Shown piece after piece: positions 13,554 through 24,416 of a stretch of 64,000 bases of DNA. The stretch's first letter is position 1; each line of letters begins with the position of its first letter. Below the pieces are notes generated by a model. That model was given only the letters and a program-made list of their open reading frames with translations, was not told where the DNA came from and did no database searches. Source of the stretch: Metarhizium brunneum (Eukaryota > Ascomycota > Sordariomycetes > Hypocreales > Clavicipitaceae); the NCBI RefSeq assembly GCF_013426205.1, contig NC_089424.1, positions 2,542,001 through 2,606,000 of the forward strand, written 5' to 3'. The position numbers were made by a program, and so were the translations under genes.

Positions 13554-14133
13554 GGTACCTCACGGACCGCAAGTGCCGTAGGATATCTTGCAAGGGCCTG
13601 GTTCCAAACCACGGTACCTACGTACGTACAACATATACCGGCCCAGGCAACCAGGCACCCAGGCAGGCGGGTACGGCAGGTACTACTACTAGTAGTTGAA
13701 ACATTCGAGCCGAAAGAATCCATCCACTGCGAGGCGTGGTAGACGGAAGCAAGGCGAGCAGTGAGCACTCACTTAGACTGCCACCTGGGGTGGTCGATTC
13801 CAAAGCACTTGCCAAATTGCACTACGCGGTATGCAATGTGCAATATGGAAAATCACGGTATGCACCTGCCAGAATTAGGCCGTTTGGTTTTCTCGACGCA
13901 ACTACCTGGGCATTTTCGCCGCCTTGATTCTTCCCGGTAATCTATATACGAACCGAACCAACTCCGATCCCGCACACTTGGTCGTTGAAGACTTGCTCTC
14001 TCCCATTTTATCTCCTACAATACTGCTGAAGCATACCCGGTTCTTACTTGATCTTCCAAAGCAAATTCGTATCGTGAACGAGGCTCTCCGTATCTTCCTG
14101 ACTCATAGGTTCTATCGTTGCTTGATTTGCATT

Positions 14134-15246
14134 ATGGCTACGGAAGCATCGACTGATGCAGCCGGCGAAGATCTGGTGTGCGCCAGAGCAACCCCAAAAC
14201 AGAGAACACGTCATTTCGAAAACACCAGCCAAATGTGGGCAGCACCGCTATCCCTTCCGCAGTATCTGCACATGCAGAATCAGCTAGCTAAAAGCGCTGA
14301 CAATGTGGCAACCACGCAATATTGGGTCCTGTTCAAGCCATCTGACCCGGACACCATCATGTCTAGCTGCAGCGTGTACCTGCGAGAGGCAATCGTGAAC
14401 AGCGGAAGGGGTATGGAGCCTGTCAAGGCAGCCGTAATCACCGACATATTTACGCATTCAGAATTTAGAAGGAATGGGATGGCAACCAGGTTGCTGACCA
14501 AGGTGAAAGAGGCGCTGGACGGCATGGAAAAGGAGCGCGTAGGGTTCAGCATTATTTACAGCGGCGTGAATACCGAACTATACGACAGACTGGGTTAGAA
14601 GCCTCAGACCGCGCACCAACAACGCATAAGCTATGGCAGTAAGCATATGGTAAAGCCGCCAGACGATGAGGAAGTGAGGCAACTCTCACCGGAAGACCTC
14701 GCCGAGCTCTGTCTTCAGGAGGTCAACACAGCAAAGCTTCAGCTCTCGGCTCTTCGAGTTACCCAGAAAACGTTTGCACAGGTCTTGGGCACAAATGATG
14801 TTTTGAAATGGCATTTTGTGAGATCATTGATATTAAGACGGCATTTAGGATCTACCAAGTCCCAGGAGAAGACGGCTATGAATGGAGTTTTATACCAAAA
14901 CATGAGAGGCATAACGGCGTGGGCTTGGTGGGTTCACGACTATCGTTCACGCAAGCTCTTTATCGGTCAAATTGGCACAGCTCGACTTCAGGGCATGGAA
15001 GAACCGATTGCAAAGATTCTCCATGTGGCCGTTGCAGAAGCATGCGCACACGGTCTGAGAGAGGTTGTAATGTGGGAACCAACAGCCCAAGTCGCAGAAG
15101 CAGGAGGCTTGCTTGCCGACCGACTGGGAGCTGGCGTTCAAGTTATTTTTAAGGAACGGTTTGACGACATTCCATGTGTTCGGTTACATGAGAAGAATGA
15201 ACGCGAGGCAGCATTGGTTTCGCCTCAGTTTTACACATGGTGTTAG
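14134..15246 (+). CDS. LYC1-like GNAT N-acetyltransferase with an in-frame TAG at 14596-14598
   Basis: This resembles the fungal LYC1/lysine-acetyltransferase-like GNAT family, which transfers acetyl from acetyl-CoA to an amine. The ATG at 14134 opens MATEAST, followed by the family's N-terminal LVCARATPKQRTRHF region and QYWVLF. The acetyl-CoA core follows: AAVITDIFTHSEFRRNGMAT, with the R/Q-x-x-G-x-A/G type loop, then FSIIYSGVNTELYDRLG. There a single TAG (14596-14598) occupies the position where GNATs of this type read LGWKP. The same frame then runs on, KPQTAHQQRISYG..., for 216 more codons through the C-terminal domain to TAG at 15244-15246. With the stop read as Trp the protein is 370 aa, normal for the family. 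The annotation spans both halves. It is either a recent pseudogene, a transcript repaired by RNA editing, or a gene with an exitron (14539-14598 is a possible in-frame 60-nt GT..AG segment). Confidence 0.8.
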
Positions 15247-16256
15247 ATCCATGCCCGAGTTTGCACACAACAAACAGCTAATAGTATAACAACATTTCGC
15301 AACTATGCTTCCAAAATTACGCACTGTTCATGGCCGCATCTTATTCACAGAGCTGGAGCTCTCTTGAATCTTATCATTTGTAATGTGACACGTGTACATG
15401 TTAAGGCCAGTCAGGTGCATGTTGAACTAGAAAAATGATTCCAGCTTTGCACTCAGCCACGAGTCTTTCAGTCGACCCTACGATTCAGCCAAGTGTACAA
15501 TCCGTCGATACACCAGGACACATAGAGAGTCGTGGCGAGTTCACCCTTGTGCCAATTCAACACGTCAATCCGCCGACTCAATTACGAAAACCCAGTTATC
15601 CCTGCCATCATGGTAGTCAGAAGTGGCCTTTCCCCCGCTGTAGTATCCTCAATGCACCGCTCATCAAGCTGCCCTCTCAAACGGGTGTTGGAGACAACAC
15701 GAAAAGCCGAAAACTAGGCTGACTTATCGTCTCGCAAATGATTCGGAGAGCGGGATAGGCACTGTAGTCTGTTGGCCAGCGAGGCGACGTACAGAAGAGA
15801 TGACAACACGACCCAGAACGCCACGGTGGCAGCTATAGGGCATCAAACTAAATGATGCGAATGCTGAGAATCGTTCCAAGGCCCGCTGAGTGGCATCAAA
15901 TGACCGACATTGAATAGAGAGATGTCGACGGCGGCCATTATTCAGGTCAGACGCACCACTTTCCTGCGTCTGGTGCCTCGGCGCTAAGATGCAGGGCTAG
16001 AGATGAGTGACAGTGCCATCATCGTTGGAGTGAGTATCTGGAATGGGATCTGGGACGAGCTCCTATTGCATGCATCACTTGGTCCCTAAGTTAGCATATT
16101 CGTCTCGATATGCCACACACCATCCCTTGGCGACTGCTCGTCTTGCAACAGTATAATCCAAAATGCAGGTTATACCCTCAAACACAAGGCGCAATATCGA
16201 GATGAAGAAATGTCTATTCCCAATCAATACACTGCGAAACGCCGTCTAATCCACCA
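15247..16256. other. Intergenic between convergent genes, nothing seen
   Basis: About 1 kb between the 3' ends of the acetyltransferase and the signal peptide peptidase gene. No coding frame with a domain, no tRNA-like structure and no obvious repeat was found. Confidence 0.6.
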
Positions 16257-18009
16257 TTACTCCTCCTCATCCTCCGGCGGTGCTTCTATGGACAGCAAAA
16301 AAACCTTGTGCCCAGTTTTCGCTGCGCCCTCCTTCGAGCTTGCCTCCGCAACCTTCTTCTCACACTCGTCCCCCTTCTTGTCCTTGGTCGTGTCCACGAT
16401 GCCATCCTCCAACAATCCTATCGTCGTGATAGCATTCCCCTCCCCGTCCAAATCAACAACCACATCCACGGTATCCAGGCTTCCATCCTCCGTATACTTG
16501 CACATATCCTTCCATTCCCCTCTGGCCAGGGCCGTAATCACCATCGACCCCAAAACACCCGGAACGAGATACAATAGCGCCGGCTGTCCGTGCTTAAAAA
16601 CCAACAGCATAGTTAGCGTTACCGCCATGCCGAGCGTGTATCCTACCATGGAAGCGTAGAAGTATGTCTTGGGGAATCGAGCGCCTGCCAACTCAACCGG
16701 CAATTCTGATGGACTTGAGAGGAAAAAGTTCTCGCGAGTCCAGAGACCTTCACCCCATTTGTTCTTGACGTCGACATAACGAGCCTTGACTTCTTTGTGC
16801 TTGGTTTCGCTACGACGGACGATTTCTCCAGAGGAGTCGTCTTTTGTGACAATAGTCAGGTCAGTTGGCTCATACTTGATTTTGCGGACGTAGTGTAGCC
16901 AGAGGTCGAGACGAAGTGCCCAGGCGATGACCATGCCGGGGATAACAATGTCTCCAAGACCAAGGATGCTCTTGCGCGATGCGACCTCGAACGTGAGTTT
17001 GATAGGAACCTCGAGGGTTGTGGCAACGGTGATCATATAAGGGCTTCTGGCTGTTAGCTTGAGTCAATGAACAAGGGGTCCGATCAGCAAGCACTCACGT
17101 ATAAAACACCATGACAACATCATAAAAAAACAGCCCCCACAGCACCAGGCTGCCCGTCAAAAAATCCGTCGGTGAGAGGAGAAGAAAACTCCCATAACAC
17201 ATGCCATACCCGAGCATATTTGACAAAAAGGTGGAATTCGTCGAAAAGTACACCAGCGCCGTGGCCAACGACAAAAACAGGGCCATCATGTGCGAAAATC
17301 GAATCTTGGTCGCCTCCTCTCCCACCCCATGAATAAACAGCTTTATCGTCCAGTGCCTGGTGAGCAGACCTCTGAGCTCCCAGACCGCCTTCCGTGCTCT
17401 CTCCGTAACAGAAAACACACTGAAAATGCCAGGCAATGGATTCTTTTCCGTCACAGCGCCGGCGTTTCCAAAGTCATCGCATACGTGGACCGTTTTGCGG
17501 CGCTGGTCAACTCGACGGAGGGACCCATTCCTTCCGCGCCAATAACTCGGAAATACGAAGGAAGTGACTAGGTCCATGCCGTGTGCGTAAAGGGTCAGAA
17601 TACTAGCCATTGACGCCGCGGTCATGTAGTACCTCAGTATCTTGTTTAAGATGGCTGGGTCCTTAAGCCATTGAATGAGATAGTACAGCCCGACAAGCAC
17701 AATGCCCGCCATGACAGGAAACATGATTGCGTCAGAGGGTTCAAGCCCTTGTGAGAAGCGGTCATCATCGTCTGACTTTTGGCCGGGATGCTTCTTTTTG
17801 GGGGGTGTGGCGGATGGGGGACGGCGGATGGCAGCATGAGAACCTAGATAGATGATTCCCAAGGCGGACACGACGAGTTTGAGTTCGAGGACCACAAAGT
17901 CGAGGTCTTGGAGGAATGCGAGTGGTGATGTGGACGCTGTTGTGACGTTGGCAGTAGTGTTGAGGGTGTCGAGGGGGCCTGCTAAGGCTGTTGTTGTGTT
18001 TGATGCCAT
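16257..18009 (-). CDS. Signal peptide peptidase (presenilin-type intramembrane aspartyl protease)
   Basis: Cleaves remnant signal peptides and type II membrane proteins within the ER membrane. Exons on the minus strand are 18009-17099 and 17043-16257, with an intron at 17044-17098 (55 nt, GTGAGT, branch GCTAAC, acceptor AAG). The protein is 565 aa. Both catalytic aspartates are present: FFYDVVMVFY (Asp297) and LGLGDIVIPG (Asp335), plus the substrate-docking PAL motif in GQPALLYLVPG (458-460). Several hydrophobic helices precede them. About 110 residues separate GLGD from PAL and include a charged stretch (EIVRRSETKHKEVKARY), a long loop compared with the animal enzyme. The C-terminus is acidic (PPEDEEE) with no KKXX signal. 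The ATG at 18009 was chosen because upstream in-frame sequence has no ATG. N-glycosylation-type NTT/NVT sites lie near the N-terminus. Confidence 0.95.
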
Positions 18010-19395
18010 GGTGATGGTGCTGTTTGCTATCAACTTTGAAGCACCGAGCAATGTGAGGTGCGTAAAATGGTCGTCTCGATGCCGCTGGTTGGCTAGTCCA
18101 TTGTCTGCTGCTCCGAACGCAGAATGATAGAACACCTATGGGATTTGAAGAATTGATATCGTAAAAGACAGCGGGTGTGGCTGCGCTCTGATCGTAAAGG
18201 CAAGCCAGAGACGGGGGCCGTGCATGTGGTGATGTGTTCGGTCCAAGTTTGACACCTAGGGTTTGCTCTTGCTGACATTGGTGCATTCAATGCTCAGGCC
18301 CACGCGCCGCCTGGCAGTTCAATCCATCTTCACTGCCGGCACAATCAGTCAAGTCCTCAGTGCTGCATATATGGTGAAAGCCACAGGGCCTTAAGCCACT
18401 ACTCCGTACCCAAACCAACCAGACATGAACCAATCTATTGATAGCACCCCTGCCGCCGCCGGGGCGTGAATTGCTCGGCGGGCTCACTCTGCAGCTGCAT
18501 GCACTCCAAATCGACAACCTCGTCATCCCCTGTACTCTAGCTGTACACAACTTCACGCCCCCGAAATCTGTAGGAAATTCACCGCCCTAATCACCGCGCT
18601 GTGTCTGCTAAGCATAGCCAAAGCTCAGCCAAATACTGGTTGTTCTCGGTTCCTCCTTACGCTCGCACCCCACGCCGTGGTTGGGTGGGAAGCACGCCAT
18701 CTTTGGCAGGGCCAAGGGGGGCATGGGTGTCGTGAAGAGAGTGCGAACGGTGAGGGCCGGGGCACAGGACCGGCCGCTGGACGAGGTCCAAATCGTTTAG
18801 GGGAGGTTACTGGATGAAGAGGATGACGAGTTGGGCCATTTCTAATTTGGGTGATGAAGAAGTAATTGGAAAGTACATTGACTGTGGTATTCGGGGAACA
18901 ATGGAGTTTGGAGTCGCACAGGGGTTTCACGGTTTGATTAAATATGACAATATTTCGCATAATTAGAGAATAGAAGTGTGAGCTCTATTCATCCCCAACC
19001 CATTTTATATTTAAGCAACTCAAATCTGCCAGACGCAAAACTGTAAAAGACACCCAACGCCATGGACCAATTGCTGTCCGTGAATGCTAAGAATATCCCC
19101 CAGGCCCGTAGCCAAAGTTCCGGCCGCTCGCCTGATGCAGTAGGGTTCTGAAAATAATACAAAAGTAATTCTCCACTGCCCCCTCGGGCATCAAGAACGA
19201 CGAAGAGATGGTTTTTCTATATCCATGTGATTGTTTTGTATCCAAGCGTGATGGCCATTCGTGGCCAAGCTATCCGTCCACCGGGTATGTGGCATGTGTC
19301 TTGTCAAGGACGTTATCGTTTGCAAGTTTACAGCAAGGCGTGTTGTGCAGGACCGACTTGGCGTGAATGGTGTAGCCAAGCCGCTTCACCGCCAT
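18010..19395. other. Intergenic, upstream of the peptidase gene and downstream of the Sgf11-like gene
   Basis: No gene is seen in about 1.4 kb. It carries one short piece identical to the outer end of the inverted repeat of the MITE at the end of the window (18469-18490) and a TACTCCGTA-type motif near 18400. Confidence 0.6.
18469..18490 (+). repeat. Isolated MITE terminal-repeat fragment (22 bp)
   Basis: These 22 bases, containing TTGCTCGGCGGGCTCACTCT, are identical to 63773-63794, the outer part of the left inverted repeat of the element at 63773-64000. Beyond them the sequences diverge (GCAGCTGC here, TTTTGCTAGG there), and no opposite end is found nearby. It is probably a relic of an excised or deleted copy. 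Confidence 0.7.
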
Positions 19396-20809
19396 CTACT
19401 TTCCTGGCGGTGATGACATTGTATCTGATATTTCAGACATGCCATCAATATCTCTCTTCGGCAATGGCGATGTTTGAATCGGTTTGGAGGCTTTGATCTT
19501 CTTCACTGGACTCCCATTTTTGGCTGGTTTTGGCGTCCCCTTGCCGTTGGTGGAAGCCGGGGACGAGTTCTCCAATTTGTGCTCCTGACTCAATTGGGAC
19601 GATCCCTTGGACTTCTCCTTTTTAAGTGTTGGCTTCGTCTTGATAATGACCTTTTTGGTCAGGTTAGGGGTAGCCTTCAACTTCTTCTTTTGATGGCTCG
19701 CGTCAGAGTCTTCATTCTCCTCGCTGGCGTCTCGTTTCCTGGGGCTAGCAGCGCGAGAGCCAGGGGCTGGTGTCGCCTTTTGTGATGATGGAGGAGTGGA
19801 ATCGTTTTGGGAATTGCCATTGAGCTTCTGGGCTGCAGCCCGGCTGGCGTTTCGGCCGCTGTTGCCAATACACGAGCCCATGTGGTTATTCAGCCGGGTG
19901 ACGAGAATACAGCGCTTGCATTTACTGCACGTGGCGGACGGAAATGAAAGCACATTCGGCGGTCGCTGCTCTGGAGTGCCATCTTCTTTCTTCTCTACGT
20001 CCTTCTTCTTCTTGCCTCGTCCTGGGCCGGGCGCTACCCAGCTTTGACCGTAGATGTCGCATCCGGGTTTGTCAATGTATGGGTGTTTCTTGCAGTAGAT
20101 GACGGCCGGGTCGGGCTTTTGCGCGCCTTTGCCATCCGTCGGGTGTAATAACCGGGGTAAATGACACTTGGGGCAAAGGATATCCTGTATGGTCTGGAGC
20201 GGGTTGCCCTTGAGTAGAACTCTGCCTTCCTCGTAGACGGCAGAATCAGTTTCGACTCGAATGTCGGGTCTCGAATCGGGTGAAGAGCTATCTGAAGCGT
20301 CGGAAGCTGCCTTTTCGACTTGAATTGCTGCTGTTGTTGCTTTTGCAGTCTTTTCTTCGCGATGCGTCTTCATGACTAAATCGGAAATGACATTGTAGAG
20401 CACATCGTCAAGCACCGAATGAACCTAGAGAGGGGAGCACAGCAGAATCAAATGTCAGCGCAAGGTTGTCGCCAGTGTATGCGGTCATGAAGCTGAAAAT
20501 GTGGCACTGCCCATGGCCAGCATCTGGGCATTCGATAGCAATGGCCCTTTCTGGAAGCGAGGGAGCAACAGGCACTCCTCGGTAACAATGGGCATGGTGT
20601 GGACGGGTGGCTAGGGGCGTGTGTGCTTGGTCATGATGACGGTGATGCCGATGGCGATGATCTTGGTGCCGTCCGATACAAGCGAAAAAGGAAGAGTAGG
20701 GAGAGCCCGGAAAAGTACTACAGGCAAAAGGGCGACTTACCAGCTTGTCCACACTGGAAGCATCATCACGAGCGCGAATGATGCCGGCCCGCCCAGTGGT
20801 CTCGTTCAT
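19396..20809 (-). CDS. SGF11: Sgf11-like SAGA deubiquitination-module zinc-finger protein
   Basis: Sgf11 helps activate the Ubp8 histone H2B deubiquitinase in the SAGA coactivator. Exons are 20809-20741 (23 codons, starting MNETTGRAG) and 20424-19396. The 316-nt intron (GTAAGT..CTCTCTAG) is long for this genome. The protein is 365 aa. The start of exon 2 encodes a helix, VHSVLDDVLYNVISDLVMKT, matching the N-terminal helix of the family. Further on, CSKCKRCILVTRLNNHMGSC matches the Sgf11 zinc finger (C-x2-C-x-x-x-x-x-x-RL-x2-H-x3-C). Between them is a second cysteine/histidine module: CPKCHLPRL, YCKKHPYID, then GCDIYGQSW. The C-terminal 150 residues are low-complexity, Lys/Ser-rich and probably disordered. 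Yeast Sgf11 is only about 100 aa, so the middle module and tail are additions. Function is inferred from the two matching elements. Confidence 0.68.
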
Positions 20810-22949
20810 GATGGCGACTGCCTCGCTGGCCTCTATCCGGCCGAAATGGGTCGCGACAAAATAAAGCAAATCAGGTGCCGGTCAGCGCCTTGGGGATTAA
20901 GGGAAGAGGCTGAGATTTTTCGGGCGGCCCTGGCACCCCCGTGTAACGGAGTAACGGAGTCGTGTGATGATGGCCGACTAGTCCCGAGTGACAGTGACGG
21001 GGTGGAATTAAGGTCTCGATCGGGGGAATCTGACAATCGCTGAACCGCTCCCTCGCTCGTTGGGCTGCTTGGCTGCTGGGCACCACGCACTGAATGACTG
21101 GGCACTGGGGTCGGATAGGGAATAATAGGTGCCACGAAAAAAAAGACAGTGGTTAAACTCGAACGACGGGTCGGGTTTAGACAGCTGGGCCGGGAAAAGG
21201 GTGTGGCAGCCACCAATGAAAATGCGGATGCCGCTCAATGCTGATGGCAGAGATGCAGCATGTGGTGGATAACCTTGCCTTGGCCGGGGGGATCAGGCTG
21301 TGATTAAAAATAACCCCCGATGAATGGTCATGAATGGTCGGGGCTCAGGCTGTCGGCCGAGTGGTGATTCTGGAGAATGCAAGCTGTTGTTAGTGATGAT
21401 TTTCTGCCTCGATGCGATGCTGCTGCTGATGCCGCTGCTGATGCTGATGCTGATGACGGGCAATGGTCAATCAAGCACATGCAGCCGTTGAGATGAGGAG
21501 CGGCCCACGACTTTTGCAGTGTCTGGCCGAAGGGAATATGCTACTGTAGCAGACGCGAGATTGTACTTACACACAACGCAATAGTACGTCCAATGCTTCA
21601 GCAAGGGCTTCTTTCCCTCCAGGCGTTTTGTTCTTGGTATGCTCTGCTGGCTGAGACTGGCTCTGCTCAATCCAGCCTCAGAGGGCTGTGATGCGGGTGT
21701 TGGTTGAGCTCAAGCTGTGCAGCACCTCACCTCGCCAAAGGGCTCCAGAATGCTCCGCGAAGGGACTCTTGATGTAGAATAGTGCATCCAGCAGATTGAG
21801 TCGGCTCGCCTCGAGCGGCAATTGGCCCTGTGCTCGTGCTCGTGCTCGTGCTTTACGCCTCGTGTACGGAGTAGCTGGCGCAAGATGATGTAACCCCTGT
21901 GTCGTCGGCGTGGGCCGAACAATTAATCCAAACCGTGGACCGACTGGGAGCAAAAAGCCAACAAAAATATCTGCTATGTGGCGGGAGCTGTATGTCAATT
22001 GCCAGGACAGTGCGCGAATCACAAGCGAAGTGATGGAAATAGTTCCTAAACCAGGCCAGAGCCTGTCGAACTGATGGCGGGGAGTTTGTCGGATGTTGGA
22101 TTCCAACGTAAAGCTTGCGAGTTTTTGGAAATGGCGACGGGGGCTGGTCCCGTTCATCATTGGTCCCAAGTCTGGCTGCTTCCAGATGTCAACTCGGGGG
22201 TGGTAATCAGGTCAAATGTCCATTCACAATTACACCAACTGCGACTGCGTGATCCAGTATCGCTCTCCAATTGATTATGCAATTTGGCCCGAGCATTGAA
22301 CAATTGCGCCCAACGTCGCCGACACCTGCTACTGCGCCATCTGTGACGGCGGAACATTGAAGTCTTGATCATTTTATTACACCCCGCCTCTCGCCGCGTC
22401 CTTTGATGCCGCCACTTAATTAACTTGCATATTTATATACTACTAGCCTACTCCGTACTATGTGCTTTACTAGACCCCTTAAACTGCAGCTGCAAGACCC
22501 CAAGGCCAATGAAACACTTGACGCCTCCTGCATCAAGTACCTGGGTACCGAGATGCTTGAGATGTGGCGCTATCAATCTCAACGAAGACATGGGGGTTGA
22601 TAGCGCACAAACCGCGGTTACGCACCCAACATTGAACCAGACAGCACATGGCATAACAAGCCGAGGACAAACTGGCATTTACCCATCAACATAACATCAC
22701 GACGCACTCACATGAGCCCGAACCCTACCCATGGACCATCATTAACCGTCGCGCTAAGCCTAATCTAGCACCCCTGCCCCTGCCCCTCTTACCTCTGGAC
22801 CCTGTCTGATTCGACCATCACCCAAAGTTTACCTGTAAGTTACAAGCTCCGTCTCCGTCCCTCGCCAGCATCATCCATCCTCCTTTTGTTCTCCTTTTTC
22901 CCACAACATTTTGCTCTCCCTACAGTCAATCGTTTCTCCTCAACCCGCC
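20810..22949. other. Divergent promoter region between the Sgf11-like and Naa50-like genes
   Basis: 2.1 kb without a supported gene. It contains GC-rich patches, a CTGATG/GCTGAT-type repeat near 21420-21455, a GTGCTC repeat near 21834-21853, and TACGGAGTA/TACTCCGTA motifs near 21866 and 22449. A probable 5'UTR intron of the following gene lies at 22835-22925. A 163-codon minus frame at 21678-22169 has no domain and was not accepted. Confidence 0.55.
22835..22925 (+). other. Probable 5'UTR intron of the Naa50-like gene
   Basis: A strong donor, CCT|GTAAGTTA, at 22835 and a pyrimidine-rich acceptor, CTCCCTACAG, ending at 22925 bracket 91 nt just upstream of the ATG at 22950. It is predicted from splice signals only. 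Confidence 0.45.
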
Positions 22950-24077
22950 ATGTCTCTGCCGTCGGCCAAGGCGCCGCCCGCGCAACTATCCATCCGCTCA
23001 TTCTTCCAGTCCAAGCAGACGAAATACGCACCCCCGCCCTCCTCACGCGAGACCACCACCACCACCACCACCACCACGATGCCAACTAACTCCCCTCCTT
23101 CTGCTCATCCTTCTCCTCATCCTCCGGTAGAAAACCTCCGCTTGCCGCCCCTGCCGACCACTCTCCCCCCCGAAGCAGTCATCCGCCCCATCACAGAGTC
23201 CGACATCGCGCCTCTACGACGCATCAACTCCCTCCTCCTACAAGTCAGCTATCCGGACACTTTCTACCAAAAGGCTATCGACCCGTCCTCCTCGGGCCCC
23301 TTCTCGCGCGTAATAACATGGACGCACGAGGGTGAGGAGCCGAAAATCATAGGCGGCATAGTCTCCCACGTGGAACCTGACATCGACACCTCGGCCGCCC
23401 AAGTCCCGCAGAACTTGTACATCCGTTCGCTGTGTCTGCTCTCGCCCTACCGGTCGTTGGGGTTGATGAACGCCGCGCTGGAACACGTCATTGCCACGGC
23501 TATCAGCGCGCCGAACATGGATGTGCGCACCGTCACGGCGCATGTCTGGACAGAGAATGAAGAGGGCCTCCACTGGTACGACGCTCGAGGATTCACCAGG
23601 CTGGAGGCTCCCGTGAAGGGTTATTACCTGAAACTGCGGCCTGATTCGGCGTGGCTCATGAAGAGGGATGTTGGCGCCAGCGTGAGAAGTAGTCTGCCGG
23701 GTACGAATGGAAATGGTGTCGCGGCTTCGTCACGACCCGTCGGGGCTAGCACCACTGCTGCGGTTGTGAATCTACCTCCGCCACCGGCGTCTGGTGGCCC
23801 TCCGTCCTCGAAATCCACGACGCCGCCGTCTTCAGCACCAACACCACCACCTCCTCCTCCACCGGGAGCGAGGCCAAAAGCCGTGTCAGGGCAGTCGTAT
23901 CAGAACCATCGGCCGGATATGGAATGGAACGACCTCCCGGCTGACATGGCCCCGACATTGGGTGCGCTGCGCAAGACGGGCAGTGAGTCAGCTTCGGCGA
24001 CGAGTTCGAGGAGTAGCTCGCAGGCGCCGCGGAGGAAGAAGGATCGCTCATATCCGGCCGCCGCTTTTGGCAACTGA
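22950..24077 (+). CDS. Naa50/San-like GNAT acetyltransferase with an N-terminal PIP box
   Basis: Single-exon, 375 aa. Residues 12-19 read QLSIRSFF, a perfect PCNA-interacting motif (Q-x-x-I-x-x-F-F), followed by basic QSKQTKY. A poly-Thr and Pro/Ser linker follows. The GNAT domain spans about residues 75-245: VIRPITESDIAPLRRIN, then VSYPDTFY, as in Naa50 enzymes that acetylate N-terminal Met and support sister-chromatid cohesion. Next come LYIRSLCLLSPYRSLGLMNA, a divergent acetyl-CoA loop, and HVWTENEEGLHWYDARGFTR. Naa50 enzymes usually have R-x-x-G-I-G; here it is RSLGLM. The C-terminal 130 residues are Pro/Ser-rich and end in a basic segment, RRKKDRS. The start was chosen as the first ATG in frame, directly after the probable leader intron. 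The PIP box suggests recruitment to replication forks; substrate is unknown. Confidence 0.82.
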   Translation: MSLPSAKAPPAQLSIRSFFQSKQTKYAPPPSSRETTTTTTTTTMPTNSPPSAHPSPHPPVENLRLPPLPTTLPPEAVIRPITESDIAPLRRINSLLLQVSYPDTFYQKAIDPSSSGPFSRVITWTHEGEEPKIIGGIVSHVEPDIDTSAAQVPQNLYIRSLCLLSPYRSLGLMNAALEHVIATAISAPNMDVRTVTAHVWTENEEGLHWYDARGFTRLEAPVKGYYLKLRPDSAWLMKRDVGASVRSSLPGTNGNGVAASSRPVGASTTAAVVNLPPPPASGGPPSSKSTTPPSSAPTPPPPPPPGARPKAVSGQSYQNHRPDMEWNDLPADMAPTLGALRKTGSESASATSSRSSSQAPRRKKDRSYPAAAFGN

Positions 24078-24416
24078 GGAGCATAATGGCGGCGAATTCA
24101 GGGGTGCTTAGAACAGATAGAGTTTACATGAATGACGACAATGCATACAAGACATAGAGCATCAAGTTAGGAAAGGAAATTACAGGGTCGATGTTTATGT
24201 CGGCTCAGACAGCCAAAGATTCGAAGAAATACAAGATAGAGCATGTATATGCACACCAAAAATTTGCTTTGCTACCGTGCTTGGAACATATGGCTCATGA
24301 TTCAGTAATTTACCCAGATAATTGATACAGTTGAGACAATGAAAAAAGGCCCATCACCCAAAACTCCGTTTCTGCGCCCAAGAACAAAAGGCTGTCCTGC
24401 ACCATCGTCAATCATC
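24078..24416. other. 3' intergenic between convergent genes
   Basis: 340 bp of AT-richer sequence between two convergent stops. It is presumably both 3'UTRs. No other feature was seen. Confidence 0.6.

Larger units (their letters stand above)
10360..14133. other. Intergenic, no gene seen; palindrome and homopolymers
   Basis: No frame here has a recognisable domain. It holds an A7/C8 run near 11555, an 18-T run at 13207-13224, TAG/CTA trinucleotide blocks near 11831 and 13681, and a perfect 24-bp palindrome at 13530-13553. Its last few hundred bases should contain the promoter of the acetyltransferase gene that follows. Confidence 0.6.

Noticed and set aside
14539..14598. Constitutive intron removing the TAG of the LYC1-like gene
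   Set aside because: GT and AG are present and the length (60 nt) fits, but the donor GTAGGG is poor, no good branch site is seen and it would delete the conserved SIIYSGVNTELYDRLG core. Retained only as an alternative explanation.
21678..22169. 163-codon minus-strand frame
   Set aside because: No domain, includes an Arg-rich run from a GTGCTC repeat, and overlaps a likely promoter region; codon use not gene-like.
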